Shown: positions 1 through 5,278 of the stretch, one piece after another | Layout: each line of letters begins with the position of its first letter | Numbering within the stretch: the stretch's first letter is position 1 | Origin: an uncultured Treponema sp. | GTDB lineage: Bacteria; Spirochaetota; Spirochaetia; Treponematales; Treponemataceae | Reading direction: 5' to 3' | DNA: 5,278 bases | Assembly: GCA_947165795.1 (NCBI GenBank) | Contig: CAMVBP010000144.1 | Coordinates: 1-5,278 of the forward strand | Notes under the pieces: generated by a model | Databases searched by the model: none | What the model saw: the letters and a program-made list of their open reading frames with translations, nothing else | Told to the model about the DNA's origin: nothing | Program-made: the position numbers and the translations under genes

Positions 1-55
1 TTCTATACCACAAACAACGTGTAGCGCGTTATCGCGCGGTTTTGGAATCCGAAAT
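1..55. repeat. Right half of an extragenic palindromic repeat, copy 1 (cut by window edge)
   Basis: Positions 1-55 are identical, base for base, to 220-274. Identity stops at 56 (G here, T at 275), so the conserved unit ends with AATCCGAAAT. The copy contains a 5-bp hairpin, GCGCG-TTAT-CGCGC (24-37). Because the window starts inside the unit, its left half presumably lies upstream; I cannot see it. Two copies in the same orientation 219 bp apart indicate a repeat family rather than a chance palindrome. No coding potential is seen. Positions 56-121, between this copy and the next palindrome, are plain AT-rich DNA in which I recognise nothing. Confidence 0.8.
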
Positions 56-121
56 GGTCCTGTATGATAATTTATTATAGAATTTGTAAGTAATAAGACA
101 AAATTTATAGAGTTAATAAAG

Positions 122-326
122 AATCAAGGAAATCAATTTTTTTATAAAAATCAGGTAAGAAGAATTTCGGATTACAAAAACACTTTGTTTGTGGACGCCG
201 CGAAGCGGCATTGTATAGTTTCTATACCACAAACAACGTGTAGCGCGTTATCGCGCGGTTTTGGAATCCGAAATTCTTCTTAATGCTTTATAATATATAA
301 ATTTATAAAAATTGATTTCCTTGATT
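122..326. repeat. Long nested inverted repeat (about 205 bp palindrome)
   Basis: The outer arms are a perfect 20-bp inverted repeat (122-141 with 307-326), extended by ATAAA at 144-148 pairing with 302-306 after a 2-base bulge. After unpaired stretches (149-155 and 283-301) a second perfect inverted repeat of 18 bp begins (156-173 with 265-282). It continues inward as CAAAA/TTTTG (175-179 with 259-263) and a 14-bp arm with one mismatch (181-194 with 227-240). The structure could form a cruciform in DNA or a long stem in RNA. There is no ORF inside. The outer arms are not in copy 1 as far as that copy can be seen, so the whole may be one palindrome nested in another. Function is unknown. Confidence 0.85.
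164..274. repeat. Core palindromic repeat unit, copy 2 (MITE/REP-like candidate)
   Basis: This is the probable unit of the repeat family: it runs from ATTTCGGATT to its complement AATCCGAAAT, and the right boundary is where identity with copy 1 ends. The left boundary is inferred by symmetry. It is more GC-rich than its surroundings and holds three small hairpins: GCCGC-GAA-GCGGC (197-209), GTATAG-TTT-CTATAC (213-227) and GCGCG-TTAT-CGCGC (243-256). The middle one shares base 227 with the larger 181-194/227-240 stem. A short palindromic non-coding unit in more than one copy fits a REP sequence or a non-autonomous mobile element. No transposase or clear target-site duplication is visible, so mobility is only a possibility. 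Confidence 0.6.
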
Positions 327-341
327 TATCATATTGTTGTA

Positions 342-370
342 TTGACACTATTTATCAAGTTTTGTATTAT
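342..370 (+). promoter_or_regulatory. Sigma-70-type promoter for rpmF-acpP
   Basis: A consensus -35 box TTGACA (342-347) is separated by exactly 17 bp from a -10 box TATTAT (365-370; consensus TATAAT, one mismatch). Transcription would start near 377, giving an untranslated leader of about 28 bases before the rpmF ATG at 405. A GAGG Shine-Dalgarno sequence lies at 391-394. The match is close enough to predict strong constitutive expression, as suits a ribosomal protein gene. The right arm of the upstream palindrome ends only 15 bp before the -35 box. Confidence 0.85.
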
Positions 371-404
371 GGATGACAGTATATTTTAGTGAGGTTTAAG
401 ACTT

Positions 405-593
405 ATGGCAGTACCTAGATCCAAAACATCGAAGGCCGTAACAAAGAGACGCCAGAGCATTAACATGAAACTTAAGGCTCCTCAGCTTGTTGAATGCAAC
501 AACTGTGGAAACTTGGTACAGTCACATCATGTTTGCCCAAAATGCGGTTTTTACCGTGGTCGTCAGGTAATTACACCGGAAGTTAATGGTTAA
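405..593 (+). CDS. rpmF: 50S ribosomal protein L32
   Basis: This encodes a 62-residue structural protein of the large ribosomal subunit. The N-terminus MAVPRSKTSKAVTKRRQS is the typical basic L32 start (family MAVPKxKxSKxxRxxRRS). A zinc ribbon follows with both cysteine pairs intact: C31-x2-C34 and C44-x2-C47, so this is the zinc-binding form and not the cysteine-less paralogue that some bacteria use under zinc limitation. Length is normal. The ATG at 405 is preceded by GAGG at 391-394, a slightly long 10-base spacing, and by the promoter at 342-370. It is the first gene of a short operon with acpP, 18 bp downstream. In many bacteria rpmF is followed by plsX and fab genes before acpP; here they are absent. 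Confidence 0.97.
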   Translation: MAVPRSKTSKAVTKRRQSINMKLKAPQLVECNNCGNLVQSHHVCPKCGFYRGRQVITPEVNG

Positions 594-611
594 TTTATAG
601 GAGTATAAAAG

Positions 612-851
612 ATGGACGAATTATTTGAAAAAATCCAGAAGCTTATCGCTGACAAATTGGAAATTGAAGAATCAAAAATCACTTTGGATTCTTCATTCAG
701 AAATGACTTAGGAGCAGATAGCCTTGATACTTATGAATTAGTATATGCTATTGAAGAAGAACTTGGAGTAAGCATTCCAGATGAAAGAGCTAACGAATTC
801 GAAACAGTTCGCGATGCTTATGACTTCATCAAAGCTGAACAGAACAAGTAA
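612..851 (+). CDS. acpP: Acyl carrier protein
   Basis: This 79-residue acidic cytoplasmic protein carries growing acyl chains for type II fatty acid synthesis and donates them to phospholipid synthesis. The attachment motif GADSLDT is present, with S37 as the serine that a holo-ACP synthase would modify with 4'-phosphopantetheine. The helices around it match the family (EEELGVSIPDE after the motif). The length is that of a housekeeping ACP. The ATG at 612 has an excellent AGGAG site at 599-603, spaced by 8 bases. The gene is co-transcribed with rpmF and is followed 19 bp after its stop by an intrinsic terminator. An ACP of a polyketide or other specialised pathway is unlikely given the rpmF and rnc neighbours. 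Confidence 0.96.
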   Translation: MDELFEKIQKLIADKLEIEESKITLDSSFRNDLGADSLDTYELVYAIEEELGVSIPDERANEFETVRDAYDFIKAEQNK

Positions 852-870
852 TTCGCTTTTAGTTAATATA

Positions 871-905
871 AAAAGGCGCAGGTAATTTCCTGTGCCTTTT
901 TTTTT
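871..905 (+). terminator. Rho-independent terminator after acpP
   Basis: An 8-bp stem (875-882 with 889-896, containing one G-U pair) encloses the 6-base loop TAATTT. It is extended by four A-T pairs (871-874 with 897-900) and followed by a run of nine T (897-905). This is a canonical intrinsic terminator for the rpmF-acpP transcript. The A-run on its left side makes it potentially bidirectional. It ends only 16 bp before the rnc start at 922, so expression of rnc probably depends on incomplete termination or on an unrecognised promoter. Confidence 0.88.
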
Positions 906-921
906 GAGTACGGCGGGAAAT

Positions 922-1620
922 ATGATAGACAGCAAAAGACAAAAAGAACTTAAAGAGTTCTGCAATAAAGTAGACATTTCCTTCAAAAACCTGGAGCTTT
1001 TAGATCAGGCCTTTCATCATCGTTCCATTACAAACGAAAATCCCGGAATGAAAAACAACGAACGCCTGGAATTTCTTGGAGATTCGGTATTGGGAATGGT
1101 TACTGCGTCTTATCTTTATACAAATCTTGATAATCCCGAAGGCGATCTTGCAAAAATAAAATCTGCTGTAGTTTCAGAAAAAGCACTTGCGCCTGTAGCC
1201 CTTCAGTTTGGAATTCAAAAGCTTTTAGTAATGGGTAAAGGCGAAGAAATGACAGGCGGAAGAAAAAAGCCTGCAATACTTGCAGACTGTATGGAAGCAA
1301 TTATCGGCGCATATTATCTGGATTCGGGATATAAAGCGGCAGAAAAATATGTGCTTTCATTTATAGTTCCTGCCATTAATAACGTACAGCATTTCGGCAT
1401 GAAGGATTTTAAAACTGTCCTTCAGGAAAAGTACCAGAAAATATCTAAAAAAACACCAAAATACGAAATTTGCGGAGTAGAAGGTCCGGAGCATGACAGA
1501 ACCTTCTTCGTAAAGGTTTATCTTGAAAACAAAGCTTTTGGTCCTGCAAAAGGAAAATCTAAAAAAGAAGCAGAACAGAATGCTGCTAAAATTGCGTTGG
1601 AAAATTTCGACTTTGTATGA
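922..1620 (+). CDS. rnc: Ribonuclease III
   Basis: This encodes a 232-residue endonuclease that cleaves double-stranded RNA, including rRNA precursors. The signature NERLEFLGDSVLG is present at residues 46-58. Expected metal and catalytic residues are all found: E47, E50, D54, E73 (in PEGD), D122 and E125 (in ADCMEA). A C-terminal double-stranded RNA-binding domain spans about residues 160-231, opening with KDFKTVLQE and ending with the basic GKSKKEAEQNAAKIALENF helix. It acts as a homodimer in the cytoplasm. I chose the ATG at 922: an in-frame GTG at 892 lies within the stem and T-run of the upstream terminator and would add MPFFLSTAGN, which is not family-like. The Shine-Dalgarno sequence is weak (GGCGGG, 912-917). 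The acpP-rnc linkage is common in bacteria. The downstream cyclase starts 12 bp after the stop. Confidence 0.95.
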   Translation: MIDSKRQKELKEFCNKVDISFKNLELLDQAFHHRSITNENPGMKNNERLEFLGDSVLGMVTASYLYTNLDNPEGDLAKIKSAVVSEKALAPVALQFGIQKLLVMGKGEEMTGGRKKPAILADCMEAIIGAYYLDSGYKAAEKYVLSFIVPAINNVQHFGMKDFKTVLQEKYQKISKKTPKYEICGVEGPEHDRTFFVKVYLENKAFGPAKGKSKKEAEQNAAKIALENFDFV

Positions 1621-1632
1621 TACAATTTTTTT

Positions 1633-4548
1633 ATGAAAATAAAGAAATTTATCAATACAAAAAAAAATCATAAGCTTGCAATTCCTTTATTAATTAAAAT
1701 TCTCGTCAGCTTAGTTTTTTGTATTTTTCTTGGCTTAAATATTTTTCAAAAGCTTGATTTCCGTTTATACGATGCACTTTTTCATTTTAGAAAAGAACCT
1801 CCTGTCAGCGAAAAAATTGTTCTTGTAAAAATAGATGATACTTCAATAAAAGCGCTTGGCGAATGGCCTTGGACACGAGATGTAATTGCAGATGCACTTC
1901 TGCGTTTACGCGAGCTTGGTGCACAAAAAGCAATATTCGATGTTGAATATATTTCTCCTTCTAAAAACGGAATTAATCCGAGTGCAGAGCAGAGTATTGC
2001 ACAATCAATTGAAAATACTTCTGATACAGTTTCTGAATTAGTTGATCAGATGGCACAGGCTGCCGTAAGCGGGTATTATTCAAAGGACGAAATCCTTGAG
2101 CTTTCTGATATGCTCGTTACAGAAAATATACATCCTGAATTTGATAATCTTATAGATTTTGTAAACAACAATATTGCCCGCGATAATGATGAATATTTTG
2201 CAGAAAGCCTTCAATTTTTTGGAGATTCCTACCTTACAATCAATCATGAAAATCTTGGTTATGAAATTTCTAAAGAAGATATAGATTATATAAAGGCAAG
2301 AATTCTTTATAGCCGCGTGGAAGATCCGGATTCATTAATTCTTAAAGGAAATGAGTTAACGCTTAAAGAATCAGAAGAAGAAAGAGGCTTTACTCCGGCG
2401 TTGAATAAACTTCTTTCGCGTGCACATGGAGCAAGCTTTACTAATTCGGTAATAGATTCAGACGGTGTTCGCCGCAGAATGGAGCTTTTATTTGAGTATA
2501 ACGGACAATACATACCTCAGCTTGCCTTTGGTCCATTTTTAGATATTGTACAGGCTTCAAAAGTAATAAGAAAAAAGGATTGTTATATAATAAAAGATGC
2601 TGTAAATCCTTTAACAAACGAAACCGGCGATATTAAAATTCCAGTAGATCCGTATGGAAGAATTTTAATAAACTGGAGAAGAGGCTCGTGCGAAGAAAGC
2701 TTTAATAATGATTCAATTTTTAATCTTATAAATCTTGATTTTATGGAAGAAAATATAATTATTGCCCTTCGTAATATTGCGTCTCAGGTTATAATTGGAG
2801 AAGACGGACTTCCGCTTGAATATTATGATGAGGCACTTGATTTACTTGATTTATATGCTCAGATTGCAGAGACAAAAAATCAGCTGCTTTCGCTTTGCAC
2901 AGGATATTCAGAAGATGGAAATATAATTGACGGAATTTCGGAAGAAGACTACGAGTATTATTTTTCTTTGAGAAATGAGTTTTATTCAGCAGCAAAAGCT
3001 TTTTATGATAGAAATTATCTTCCGGAAATAAAAAGCAGGCTGAATTCCCTGTCTGAATTTGTAGACTATGAAATAATTAGTCAGATAATGTCTGATATGG
3101 AAGAGGATTTTGGCAATCTTTTATACATAGATGCTTATCTAGAACTGAATGAAGAGCTTAAAACCTTATATAACGGGGCCTGGTGTATAATTGGTAATAC
3201 AGCTACATCAACAACAGATAACGGAGCAACACCACTCGAAAAGAAATTTATGAATGTTGGAGTTCATGCCAATATTTTGAATACGCTTGTAAATCAGAGT
3301 TTTATAACATACGTAAACTGGAAAATCGGCTTTATTTTTGCTTTAATTCTTTCGTTCATACTGTTAATTTTTATAAAGCGTTCAAGTCTTTTCCAGAATC
3401 TTACGGGCTTTATCTGCTATTTAGTTTACTGTTTAATCTGGGGCGCTTTATTTGTTTTTTCAAATTATTATATTCCGTTTATCGGAATTATAATTTACCT
3501 TGCTGCAGATCTTCTTGCGGGAATTTCTTATAGGTTCTTCTTAAGCTATAAGGAAAAGCATTTTATTACCCAGATTGCAGCTTCTTTTGCTAATAAAGAT
3601 ACAGTAGAAGAATTAAGAAAAAATCCTGAAGCATTTAAAACTGAAGGTCAGAAAAAATGCATTACGGCACTTTTCTCAGATATTCAGAAATTCTCTACTT
3701 TGAGCGAAAGCATCGGTAAGATTTACGGAGAAGACGGCCCGAACAAACTTATTGAAATATTAAATGATTATCTTGGACAGATGTCTGACGAAATACTTAA
3801 AAACGGCGGAAATATAGATAAATACGAAGGTGATGCAATTATTTCCATGTTCGGAGCACCGGATCCTACAAACCTTCATACACCGGAAGAATGGGCTTAC
3901 CTGTGTCTTGATTCAGCCTTAAAAATGAAGAAGGTTGAGGTTGAATTTAACAAAACACATTCGCAATTATTTGAGCCGGTAGAAATTACCGGATCCGGCG
4001 GAAAATCAGAAATTATTCAGTTAAAGCCGCTGCAGACAAGAATTGGTGTAAATTCAGGCGAAGCTTTTGTAGGTCTTATGGGAAGTAAAACAGAAAGCTT
4101 CAGTAAATTGAATTACACGATGATTGGAGACACTGTAAACCTTGCAAGCCGTCTTGAAGGCGTTAATAAGGCATATAATTCCTGGATTATGTGCAGTGAC
4201 GAAACCTGGAATATGGCCAATACCGGAGCAAATAAAGATAAGATAATTGTACGAAGGCTTGATAAATGCCGTGTTGTAGGACGTTCAACGCCTGTTCAGC
4301 TGTATAATGTTGTCGGCTTTGCGGATGAAATGAAAGATTATGAATTCGAAAAGATTGAACTTTTCCATAACGGACTGGATAAATATCTTGCCCGCGATTT
4401 TAAAGAGGCACTTAAGTTATTTACTAAGGCAGATAAGATGGAAGGCGGAGACCCGACCTCGCTGGTATTTGCAGAACGCTGCCGTCAGTTTATAAAAAAC
4501 TCCATCCCGGAAAACTGGGACGGAGTTGTAAACATGACAAGCAAATAA
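1633..4548 (+). CDS. CHASE2-domain class III adenylate cyclase, membrane bound
   Basis: This 971-residue receptor probably makes cAMP from ATP. One membrane helix (about 15-38) is followed by a large extracytoplasmic region (39-562) with CHASE2 hallmarks: KIVLVKIDDTSIKALGEWPW, IFDVEY (101-106), IDSDGVRRR (274-282), DPYGRILINW (339-348) and WCIIGNTAT...ATP (517-534). Three membrane helices follow (about 565-581, 590-609, 612-631), then a cyclase domain (about 675-860). Its catalytic residues are D683 (FSDI) and D734 (YEGD) for metal, K730 and T829 for adenine selection, and N836 and R840 for the transition state; K plus T favours ATP over GTP. Cyclase domains of this class work as dimers. The tail (905-971) looks TPR-like. 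The sensor is enlarged by insertions near 115-185 and 353-512. No Shine-Dalgarno is visible before the ATG. The bound signal is unknown. Confidence 0.92.
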   Translation: MKIKKFINTKKNHKLAIPLLIKILVSLVFCIFLGLNIFQKLDFRLYDALFHFRKEPPVSEKIVLVKIDDTSIKALGEWPWTRDVIADALLRLRELGAQKAIFDVEYISPSKNGINPSAEQSIAQSIENTSDTVSELVDQMAQAAVSGYYSKDEILELSDMLVTENIHPEFDNLIDFVNNNIARDNDEYFAESLQFFGDSYLTINHENLGYEISKEDIDYIKARILYSRVEDPDSLILKGNELTLKESEEERGFTPALNKLLSRAHGASFTNSVIDSDGVRRRMELLFEYNGQYIPQLAFGPFLDIVQASKVIRKKDCYIIKDAVNPLTNETGDIKIPVDPYGRILINWRRGSCEESFNNDSIFNLINLDFMEENIIIALRNIASQVIIGEDGLPLEYYDEALDLLDLYAQIAETKNQLLSLCTGYSEDGNIIDGISEEDYEYYFSLRNEFYSAAKAFYDRNYLPEIKSRLNSLSEFVDYEIISQIMSDMEEDFGNLLYIDAYLELNEELKTLYNGAWCIIGNTATSTTDNGATPLEKKFMNVGVHANILNTLVNQSFITYVNWKIGFIFALILSFILLIFIKRSSLFQNLTGFICYLVYCLIWGALFVFSNYYIPFIGIIIYLAADLLAGISYRFFLSYKEKHFITQIAASFANKDTVEELRKNPEAFKTEGQKKCITALFSDIQKFSTLSESIGKIYGEDGPNKLIEILNDYLGQMSDEILKNGGNIDKYEGDAIISMFGAPDPTNLHTPEEWAYLCLDSALKMKKVEVEFNKTHSQLFEPVEITGSGGKSEIIQLKPLQTRIGVNSGEAFVGLMGSKTESFSKLNYTMIGDTVNLASRLEGVNKAYNSWIMCSDETWNMANTGANKDKIIVRRLDKCRVVGRSTPVQLYNVVGFADEMKDYEFEKIELFHNGLDKYLARDFKEALKLFTKADKMEGGDPTSLVFAERCRQFIKNSIPENWDGVVNMTSK

Positions 4549-4583
4549 GTCGGCAAGCACAGCTTGCCTCTGAGCCGTTTTTT
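4549..4583 (+). terminator. Probable terminator of the cyclase gene
   Basis: Immediately after the cyclase stop codon there is a perfect 7-bp hairpin, GGCAAGC-ACA-GCTTGCC (4552-4568). Nine bases later a run of six T begins (4578-4583). An alternative fold pairs CGGC (4551-4554) with GCCG (4574-4577), placing the T-run directly after the stem. Hairpin plus T-run fits a plus-strand intrinsic terminator, but the gap in the simpler fold makes it less certain than the acpP terminator. Confidence 0.55.
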
Positions 4584-4636
4584 CGATGAACCTAAACAGG
4601 CCCGCTGTCGCAGCCCTGTTTTTAACGGTTCTTCGA
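4583..4636. terminator. Long imperfect hairpin between convergent genes
   Basis: A stem-loop fills the spacer between the two convergent genes. Its paired segments, from outside in, are TCGA (4583-4586 with 4633-4636), GAACC/GGTTC (4588-4592 with 4627-4631), AAACAGG/CCTGTTT (4594-4600 with 4615-4621) and GCTG/CAGC (4604-4607 with 4611-4614) around the loop TCG. Unpaired bases are CCC at 4601-4603 and TTAAC at 4622-4626. Four T follow on the plus strand (4637-4640) and five occur at 4619-4623. It may stop transcription from one or both sides, but the T-runs are short, so it could instead be another extragenic palindrome. Confidence 0.5.
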
Positions 4637-4643
4637 TTTTAGG

Positions 4644-5278
4644 CTATCTGAAAATAATAATCAGGAACTGAGAAACAAGAACTACAGCAACAAGTGCGAT
4701 TGGATATGTTGAAGCATATGCGCCTGCTACTTTTTCTGTTCCTGCTGTAGAAATCAAAGTTCCGAGAGCCGGAGTAGAAGTCATACCACCGCAGATTGAA
4801 CCAAGATTGTTCAAAAGGTTGAGCTTTAATACGAATCTTGCAAAGATAAATCCTATAATCATTGGAAGAAGAGTCATGATGATTCCGTAGATAAAGTATA
4901 CCCACTGGAAGTGTTCAACAAAGCTTGCACCACCTGCAACACCTGCACCGATTAAGAAGAGCATAAGACCAAGTTCACGGAATACTTTAAGGGTAGATTC
5001 CTGAGGCATAATGCTTACTTTTCCAATCTTCTGGAAGTGACCGAAAATCAAAGAAAGAATGAGACATCCGCCTGTTGTTGTAAGAGAAAAGTTTCCGAAC
5101 TTAAATGAACCAAAGAAAACACCAAGAACAGCAACAATAGAGAAGGCACAGAATCCGAATGGATCAAGGTCAAGTTCAGAACCGTTGAGTTTAGAAGGAG
5201 CTTCCGGTGCAGATTCAGAAAGTTTAGCACGTTCTTCATCCATATTTGCTTTTGTAAATTTTGGAACAAGCTGAACAA
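4644..5278 (-). CDS. AspT/YidE/YbjL-family membrane transporter, C-terminal part (start outside window)
   Basis: The reading frame is open from the right edge to a TAG at 4644-4646; about 210 residues are visible. They resemble the second membrane half of the aspartate-alanine exchanger family: a glycine-rich LTTTGG segment, ELGLMLFLIGAGVAGG, and the strongly conserved CGGMTSTPALG followed by YASTYPIALVAVVLVSQ. Around five or six hydrophobic helices are present and the protein ends one residue after the last (IIIFR). The Met at 5241-5243 is unlikely to be the start: it has no Shine-Dalgarno, the frame continues upstream as VQLVPKFTKAN, and the family needs an N-terminal membrane half. The hydrophilic linker before the first visible helix is only about 35 residues, apparently too short for the TrkA-C domains often found between the halves. 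The substrate cannot be read from sequence. The gene converges on the cyclase gene. Confidence 0.85.
   Translation of the reverse strand, partial: VQLVPKFTKANMDEERAKLSESAPEAPSKLNGSELDLDPFGFCAFSIVAVLGVFFGSFKFGNFSLTTTGGCLILSLIFGHFQKIGKVSIMPQESTLKVFRELGLMLFLIGAGVAGGASFVEHFQWVYFIYGIIMTLLPMIIGFIFARFVLKLNLLNNLGSICGGMTSTPALGTLISTAGTEKVAGAYASTYPIALVAVVLVSQFLIIIFR

Noticed and set aside
1..282. CRISPR array
   Set aside because: Only two copies of a 55-bp unit, 219 bp apart, with palindromic internal structure and no regular spacers or cas genes.
156..282. tRNA or tRNA-like gene because of the cloverleaf-like fold
   Set aside because: Stem lengths are wrong (18-bp outer stem), and no T-arm consensus, anticodon-arm layout or CCA end is present.
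156..282. Mariner-type MITE with TA target duplication (TA at 156-157 and 281-282)
   Set aside because: Copy 1 diverges before this boundary, so these TA dinucleotides are not the conserved ends of the unit, and they are also expected from the inverted repeat itself.
861..872. TATAAA at 867-872 as the -10 box of an rnc promoter
   Set aside because: There is no recognisable -35 box 16-18 bp upstream, and the bases belong to the A-run of the terminator.
892..921. In-frame GTG at 892 as the start of RNase III
   Set aside because: It lies in the stem and T-run of the acpP terminator and would add ten residues that do not match the family; the ATG at 922 is better placed.
738..986. Minus-strand ORF of 82 codons across acpP and rnc
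   Set aside because: It is antisense to two well-supported genes, spans the terminator and shows no recognisable protein features.
5241..5243. ATG (minus strand) as the true start of the transporter
   Set aside because: There is no Shine-Dalgarno, the frame stays open to the window edge, and the visible protein would be only the second half of the family's fold.
5059..5274. Plus-strand ORF of 71 codons opposite the transporter
   Set aside because: It is a shadow of the clearly conserved minus-strand membrane protein, with low-complexity serine-rich translation.

Overview
The window looks like a chromosomal segment of a low-GC spirochaete, most likely a host-associated Treponema. This rests on the AT-rich base composition, the compact rpmF-acpP-rnc order, and a very large CHASE2 receptor adenylate cyclase with a TPR-like tail, a protein type common in treponemes. 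The genus is an inference from gene content; no rRNA or other phylogenetic marker is present.

Layout. Positions 1-404 carry no gene. They hold a repeat-rich, strongly palindromic region: a 55-bp perfect direct repeat (1-55 and 220-274), of which the second copy forms the right half of a folded palindrome of about 205 bp (122-326) with three smaller hairpins inside it. A near-perfect sigma-70-type promoter follows (TTGACA, 17 bp, TATTAT; 342-370). It drives rpmF (ribosomal protein L32, zinc-ribbon form) and acpP (acyl carrier protein), 18 bp apart. A textbook intrinsic terminator (871-905) separates acpP from rnc (RNase III), so rnc probably depends on read-through or on a promoter I cannot identify. 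A 971-residue membrane-bound class III adenylate cyclase begins 12 bp after rnc. A convergent gene on the minus strand, cut by the right edge, encodes the C-terminal part of an AspT/YidE/YbjL-type transporter. The cyclase and transporter genes meet at a hairpin-rich spacer (4549-4643).

Functionally, the plus-strand genes join housekeeping functions (translation, fatty acid carrier, RNA processing) to a signal-transduction gene. The cyclase has all the catalytic residues expected for cAMP synthesis and an unusually large extracytoplasmic sensor. The transporter appears to be a separate transcription unit.

I found no defence system, CRISPR array, transposase or RNA gene. The least explained part of the window is the nested palindrome and its second partial copy upstream of the rpmF promoter, which looks like an extragenic palindromic or MITE-like repeat family.
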